Assembly (NCBI GenBank): GCA_019118585.1
Contig: DWYS01000116.1
Span: forward strand, 1-52,742
Reading direction: 5' to 3'
DNA from: Candidatus Enterocloster faecavium
GTDB lineage: Bacteria; Bacillota; Clostridia; Lachnospirales; Lachnospiraceae
DNA: 52,742 nt
Of the stretch, positions 48,795 through 52,742 are shown piece by piece. Numbering within the stretch: the first letter of the stretch is position 1; each line of letters opens with the position of its first letter. A model generated the notes under the pieces. The model had not been told where the DNA came from. It saw only the letters and a program-made list of their open reading frames with translations, and did no database searches. Both the position numbers and the translations under genes were made by a program.

Positions 48795-51700
48795 TCATCT
48801 GCTCTCCGCAAGTTTCTTGTACTCCTCATACTTTTCCCGAGCGTCCGTTTCCGCTTCTTTCAGAAGCTTCTCCGCTTCCTCCGGGAAGGTCCGCGTCAGT
48901 GATGAGAACCGGACCTCACCCATCAAAAAGTCTCGGAGGTTCATGGTAGGCTCTTTAGAATCCAGCACGAAGGGATTCTTGCCCTCCTTCTTCAGGTCCG
49001 GATTGTAGTGATACAGATTCCAGTAGCCGGAAGCAACCGCTTCCTTTGCCTCCTGCTGGGCGCAGCCCATTCCTTTTACCAGACCGTGATTGATACAGGG
49101 CGCGTAGGCGATGATCAGGGACGGTCCCTTAAACCGCTCCGCTTCCTCCATCACCTTCACCAGCTGATTCGGGTTGGCTCCCATAGCCACCTGAGCCACA
49201 TAGCAGTACCCGTACTGCATGGCCATCAGCCCCAGGTCTTTCTTCTTCGTCTTCTTTCCGGAGGCGGCAAACTGAGCCACCGCTCCAATCTGCGTTGCTT
49301 TTGAAGCCTGTCCGCCGGTATTGGAGTATACTTCCGTATCCACCACCAAAATATTTACATCCTGTCCGCTGGCCAGCACATGATCCAGGCCTCCGAAGCC
49401 AATATCATAGGCCCATCCGTCTCCTCCGTACATCCAGAGTGACTTTTTGCTCAAATGCTCCTTGTGGGGCAGGATCTCCTCTTTCAGCTGAGCCTTCTGG
49501 CCTTCCAGCGCTTCCTCACTTAATGCCTCTACCAGCTGTTGTGTCACCTCCATGGTGCGATCGCCGTCATCATAGGCCTCAAACCAAGCGTTCACAGCGG
49601 TCTCCAGTTTCTGGCTCACTCCCAGCTCCTGCAGCTTTTTCAGTCCCGCGGCCAGGCGCTCTCGCTGCTGAGTGATGGAGAGACTCATGCCCAGACAGAA
49701 CTCCGCATTGTTCTCAAAGAGGGAGTTGGAGAACGCGGGGCCGTATCCTTTCTCGTTCACCGTATAAGGCACGCAGGGGAAGGCTGCTCCCCAGGCCTGG
49801 GTACAGCCCGTGGCGTTGGCAATGATCATCCGGTCGCCAAACATCTGGGTCATCAGCTTGGCGTATGGAGTCTCGCCGCAGCCGGCACATGCTCCGGAAA
49901 ATTCCAGCAGGGGAGTTTCAAACTGGCTGCCCTTAACGCTGTACTTGCCCAGAGGATTTTTCTTCTTTGACAGGCTCATGGAGTAATTCCAGTTGGCGTT
50001 TTCCTTCTCCTGGGATTCCAGGGGCTTCATGACAAGAGCCTTCTCCTTGGCCGGGCAAACCTGCACGCAGGCTCCGCATCCCAGACAGTCCAGAGGAGAA
50101 ACCTGCATGCGGTATCCGTACTCCTCCATCCCCCTGCCTTTGGCCTTTTCATATCCGTAACCTTCTGGCGCCTGTTCCATCTCCTTCTGATCCAACAGAA
50201 ACGGACGGATTGCCCCGTGAGGGCACACATAGGAACACTGGTTGCACTGAAGACACTTGTCTTTGTTCCATTCCGGCACATCTACGGCAGTGCCTCTTTT
50301 TTCATATTGGGAAGTTCCCAAGGGAACCGTACCGTCTTCCCTGCCCGCAAAGGCGCTGACGGGAAGGAGGTCACCCTTTAAGTCGTTCACCGGATTCATC
50401 AGCTTTCGGACAAACTCCGGAAGGGAAGCATCTTCCTTCTTCTCCTCATCCGGCAAATCGGCCCACTCTTGCGGAACCTGGACCAAAGTCAGCTCTTCGG
50501 CACCCCGGTCCACCGCCTCATAGTTCATGTTTACAACCTTCTCACCCTTCTTGCCGTAAGATTTCAGGATGGCTTCCTTCATATAAACCACCGCGTCCTC
50601 AAAAGGAATCACATTTGCCAGTTTGAAAAATGCGGACTGCAGGACCGCGTTGGTGCGGTTTCCAAGGCCAATCTCCTTGCCGATCTTTACGGCGTTGATG
50701 GTGTAGAAATGGATATGGTTGCAGGCCATGTAGCGCTTTACCCGGTTGGGAAGATGGCGCTCCAGCTCCTCCTCATTCCAGATGCAGTTAAGCAGGAAGG
50801 TTCCGCCCGGTTTGCATTCCTGAACGATGTCGTATTTCTGTATGTAGGACTGATTGTGGCAGGCCACAAAATCCGCGTGGGATACCAGATAGCTGCCGCG
50901 TATGGGCTGATGTCCAAAGCGCAGGTGTGAACGGGTAACGCCTCCGGATTTCTTGGAATCGTACTCAAAATAGGCCTGCACATACTGGTCTGTGTGGTCG
51001 CCGATAATCTTGATGGAGTTTTTATTAGCTCCCACTGTTCCATCGGAACCCAGTCCCCAGAACTTGCAGCTGATGGTTCCCTCCGGCACCACGTTAATGG
51101 GTTCTCCCAGTGCCAGGGAGGTATGGCTTACATCGTCATCGATTCCCACAGTAAAATGGTTCTTCGGACATTCTTCCCGGAGGTTCTCAAATACTGCCGC
51201 AATCTGATTGGCTGTTACATCTTTGATGGACAGACCGTATCTTCCCCCATATACACGAGCAGCTCTGCCCGCTTCAGCAATGGCACTGCATACGTCCAGA
51301 TACAGCGGCTCTCCCAGAGAACCCGGCTCTTTGGTGCGGTCCAGTACGGCAATCCGCTTCACCGTTTCCGGAAGTTCCTTCAGGAAATGACGGATCGAGA
51401 AAGGGCGGTACAAATGGACCTGAAGATAGCCCACTTTTCTGCCGGCGGCATTCAAATAGTCCACCGTTTCCCGGATTACTCCATCTACGGAACCCATAGC
51501 AATGATCACATCCTCCGCATCAGGAGCTCCATAGTAGTTGAAGAGGCGATAATCCCTTCCGGTCAGCTCGTTGATCCGGTTCATATAATCCTCTACAATA
51601 TCCGGCAGAGCCAGATAGAAGGGATTGGCCGCTTCCCGGTACTGGAAGTATACATCCGGATTCTGAACCGTACTTCTCTGTACCGGACGTTCCGGATTTA

Positions 51701-52322
51701 AGGAGCGTTTGCGAAATTCCTCCAGCGCTTTGTAATCCAGAAGGCGATTCAGATCCTCATAATCCATCACCTCCACCTTCTGGATTTCGTGAGAGGTACG
51801 GAAACCGTCAAAGAAATGGAGGAAGGGTACTCTCCCTTTAATCGCCGCCAGGTGGGCCACTCCTGCCAGGTCCATGATTTCCTGCACGGAGCTGCTGCAC
51901 AGAAGGGCGAAGCCCGTCTGTCTGGTAGCCATGACATCCGAATGTTCGCCGAAAATAGAGAAGGCGTGGGTACCTACGGACCGGGCGCTTACATGCAGCA
52001 CTCCAGGATGAAGCTGTCCGGCAATCCGGTACATAGGAGGAATCATCAAAAGAAGTCCCTGGGAAGCGGTATAGCTGGTAGCCAGCGCTCCCGTTTCCAA
52101 TGCTCCGTGCATAGCCCCGCAGGCTCCCGCCTCAGACTGCATCTCCACCAGTTTCACCGGCTGACCGAAGAGATTCTTCTTTCCCGCCGCCGACCAGGCG
52201 TCTACGTGTTCCGCCATCGGAGATGAAGGGGTAATGGGATAAATGGTCGCTACCTCCGTGAAGGCGTATGAAACGTATGCTGCCGCCTCATTTCCATCCA
52301 TTGTTTTCATAACTTTGCTCAT
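48795..52322 (-). CDS. nifJ: Pyruvate (2-oxoacid):ferredoxin oxidoreductase, single-chain
   Basis: 1175 residues, the full-length homodimeric type. N-terminal pyrimidine-binding domain: ATIYPITPSSPMAEHVDAWSA and EAGACGAMHGALETGALATSYTASQGLLLMIP. The gamma-like domain follows (GLGSDGTVGANKNSIKIIGDHT). Two ferredoxin-type clusters: CLQCNQCSYVCPHGAIRP and CLGCGACVQVCPAKEKAL, around residues 690-760. The proximal cluster is in FSGACAGCGETPY, and TPP binding in GGDGWAYDIGFGGLDHVL...NTEVYSNTGGQ-like VDTEVYSNTGGQASKAT. It oxidises a 2-oxoacid to acyl-CoA and CO2, reducing ferredoxin. Its place at the head of this operon suggests it acts on the 2-oxoacid made by the LeuB-like enzyme, though it may be a general PFOR. 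Confidence 0.95.
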   Translation of the reverse strand: MSKVMKTMDGNEAAAYVSYAFTEVATIYPITPSSPMAEHVDAWSAAGKKNLFGQPVKLVEMQSEAGACGAMHGALETGALATSYTASQGLLLMIPPMYRIAGQLHPGVLHVSARSVGTHAFSIFGEHSDVMATRQTGFALLCSSSVQEIMDLAGVAHLAAIKGRVPFLHFFDGFRTSHEIQKVEVMDYEDLNRLLDYKALEEFRKRSLNPERPVQRSTVQNPDVYFQYREAANPFYLALPDIVEDYMNRINELTGRDYRLFNYYGAPDAEDVIIAMGSVDGVIRETVDYLNAAGRKVGYLQVHLYRPFSIRHFLKELPETVKRIAVLDRTKEPGSLGEPLYLDVCSAIAEAGRAARVYGGRYGLSIKDVTANQIAAVFENLREECPKNHFTVGIDDDVSHTSLALGEPINVVPEGTISCKFWGLGSDGTVGANKNSIKIIGDHTDQYVQAYFEYDSKKSGGVTRSHLRFGHQPIRGSYLVSHADFVACHNQSYIQKYDIVQECKPGGTFLLNCIWNEEELERHLPNRVKRYMACNHIHFYTINAVKIGKEIGLGNRTNAVLQSAFFKLANVIPFEDAVVYMKEAILKSYGKKGEKVVNMNYEAVDRGAEELTLVQVPQEWADLPDEEKKEDASLPEFVRKLMNPVNDLKGDLLPVSAFAGREDGTVPLGTSQYEKRGTAVDVPEWNKDKCLQCNQCSYVCPHGAIRPFLLDQKEMEQAPEGYGYEKAKGRGMEEYGYRMQVSPLDCLGCGACVQVCPAKEKALVMKPLESQEKENANWNYSMSLSKKKNPLGKYSVKGSQFETPLLEFSGACAGCGETPYAKLMTQMFGDRMIIANATGCTQAWGAAFPCVPYTVNEKGYGPAFSNSLFENNAEFCLGMSLSITQQRERLAAGLKKLQELGVSQKLETAVNAWFEAYDDGDRTMEVTQQLVEALSEEALEGQKAQLKEEILPHKEHLSKKSLWMYGGDGWAYDIGFGGLDHVLASGQDVNILVVDTEVYSNTGGQASKATQIGAVAQFAASGKKTKKKDLGLMAMQYGYCYVAQVAMGANPNQLVKVMEEAERFKGPSLIIAYAPCINHGLVKGMGCAQQEAKEAVASGYWNLYHYNPDLKKEGKNPFVLDSKEPTMNLRDFLMGEVRFSSLTRTFPEEAEKLLKEAETDAREKYEEYKKLAESR

Positions 52323-52696
52323 TCTATAACCTCCTCAAAAAGCTGAACTCCAGGGATAACAGCAGAAGCTCCAAAGTAGAAAAACACCAGCCGCAAAGCC
52401 TCTCCCACTTCTCCCAGCGTAGCTCCTTTTTTCATCGCCAGTTCTCCGTGAGTTTTGATCGTCACTTCATTTCCCGCCGCACAGCCCATGATCATCAGCA
52501 TGAGTTCCATATACTTGGGCGGAATTTCCTCAATGTCCTGCTTGCAGATAGCGAACTGCTGGCTGAAGGCTTTCAGGAGCTTGGGGTCGTTGGCCATCTT
52601 TTTGTGAATAGACAGCACGCTTCCTCCTCTCTGCTCCTTTAAAATCTCCAGCTGCTCCCTGGCTTCCCTGATTTTTGTCTCATCGGTCTGCTTCAT
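52319..52696 (-). CDS. AhpD-like carboxymuconolactone decarboxylase family protein
   Basis: 125 residues, all-helical. The family segment is MELMLMIMGCAAGNEVTIKTHGELAMKKGATLGEVGEALRLVFFYFGASAVIPGVQLFEEV. AhpD proper has E-x-x-x-C-x-x-C-x-x-x-x-H; here one Cys (GCAAG) and the His (KTHGE) remain and the second Cys is missing, so disulphide reductase activity of the AhpD kind is unlikely. Its stop overlaps the nifJ start (ATGA). It is the first gene of the operon visible, with AAAAGGAGG upstream; the promoter is probably beyond the window edge. Its role beside a PFOR is unknown; oxidative-stress protection is a guess. Confidence 0.82.
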   Translation of the reverse strand: MKQTDETKIREAREQLEILKEQRGGSVLSIHKKMANDPKLLKAFSQQFAICKQDIEEIPPKYMELMLMIMGCAAGNEVTIKTHGELAMKKGATLGEVGEALRLVFFYFGASAVIPGVQLFEEVIE

Positions 52697-52742
52697 TTGT
52701 TGGTGTGCCTCCTTTTATCCTTGATATTTTTCTTTCAAAAAT

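Noticed and set aside
40533-52696. Reading the operon as leucine biosynthesis
   Set aside because: leuA is absent, the large subunit loop and the LeuD fusion are atypical, and a 2-hydroxycarboxylate transporter, PFOR and Ptb-Buk are built in.
40533-52696. Reading the operon as citrate fermentation through isocitrate
   Set aside because: The LeuB-like selectivity helix is of the alkylmalate type and no citrate lyase is present; not excluded outright.

Overview
The window reads as part of the chromosome of an anaerobic, low-to-mid-GC Clostridia, most likely a Lachnospiraceae-type gut bacterium. The reasons are a pyruvate:ferredoxin oxidoreductase, a butyrate kinase / phosphate butyryltransferase pair, a class III RNR-activase-type radical SAM protein, a Firmicutes-style large SRP RNA close to dnaX-ybaB-recR, Gram-positive ribosome-binding sites (AGGAGG), and a DUF6128-type protein of the kind found in Lachnospiraceae. 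Almost everything lies on the minus strand. Species cannot be fixed from the sequence alone. I saw no tRNA, CRISPR array, insertion sequence or prophage.

Region 1 (1-8.3 kb) is housekeeping: promoter - pfkA - dnaX - ybaB - recR - TPR protein - HAD hydrolase - cvpA (cut by the window edge), preceded by an SRP RNA gene with its own near-consensus promoter. Region 2 (8.3-17.2 kb) is an amino-sugar operon under a LacI-family repressor with two almost identical palindromic operators: lacI - nagB - membrane protein - Na+/solute symporter - AGE-family epimerase - ceramidase-like protein - SIS protein - nagA. It carries no sugar kinase or PTS. Then come tadA and a radical SAM activase on opposite strands.

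Region 3 (18.5-24.5 kb) is a lantibiotic-immunity-like ABC transporter (two permeases and an ATPase) divergent from a two-component system, followed by a DUF6128 protein. Region 4 (24.5-30.5 kb) holds a second SSS symporter, a GerMN-like lipoprotein, a MarR/FabT-like regulator, and a translationally coupled murL-murD pair. That pair points to the unusual route for D-Glu in peptidoglycan: L-Glu is added first and epimerised afterwards on the UDP-MurNAc-dipeptide.

Region 5 (30.5-40.5 kb) is an Amadori-product (fructosamine / fructoselysine-type) utilisation locus: a GntR/UTRA regulator, an FrlC-like epimerase, an FrlD-like kinase, a sugar ABC transporter without its ATPase, three different FrlB/FraB-like SIS deglycases and a HAD phosphatase.

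Region 6 (40.5-52.7 kb) is the most novel part. It is a tight nine-gene operon: AhpD-like protein - nifJ (2-oxoacid:ferredoxin oxidoreductase) - a pseudo-LeuC/LeuD fusion - LeuC-like large subunit - phosphate acyltransferase - acyl kinase - 2-hydroxycarboxylate transporter - LeuB-like dehydrogenase - metallo-beta-lactamase-fold protein. Together these make a complete, energy-conserving catabolic path: import a 2-alkylmalate-type hydroxyacid, isomerise it, oxidatively decarboxylate it to a 2-oxoacid, oxidise that to an acyl-CoA, and convert it through an acyl phosphate to an acid plus ATP. The exact substrate is inference; citramalate giving propionate is my leading guess. The N-terminal half of the LeuD fusion looks like a catalytically dead aconitase-type domain.
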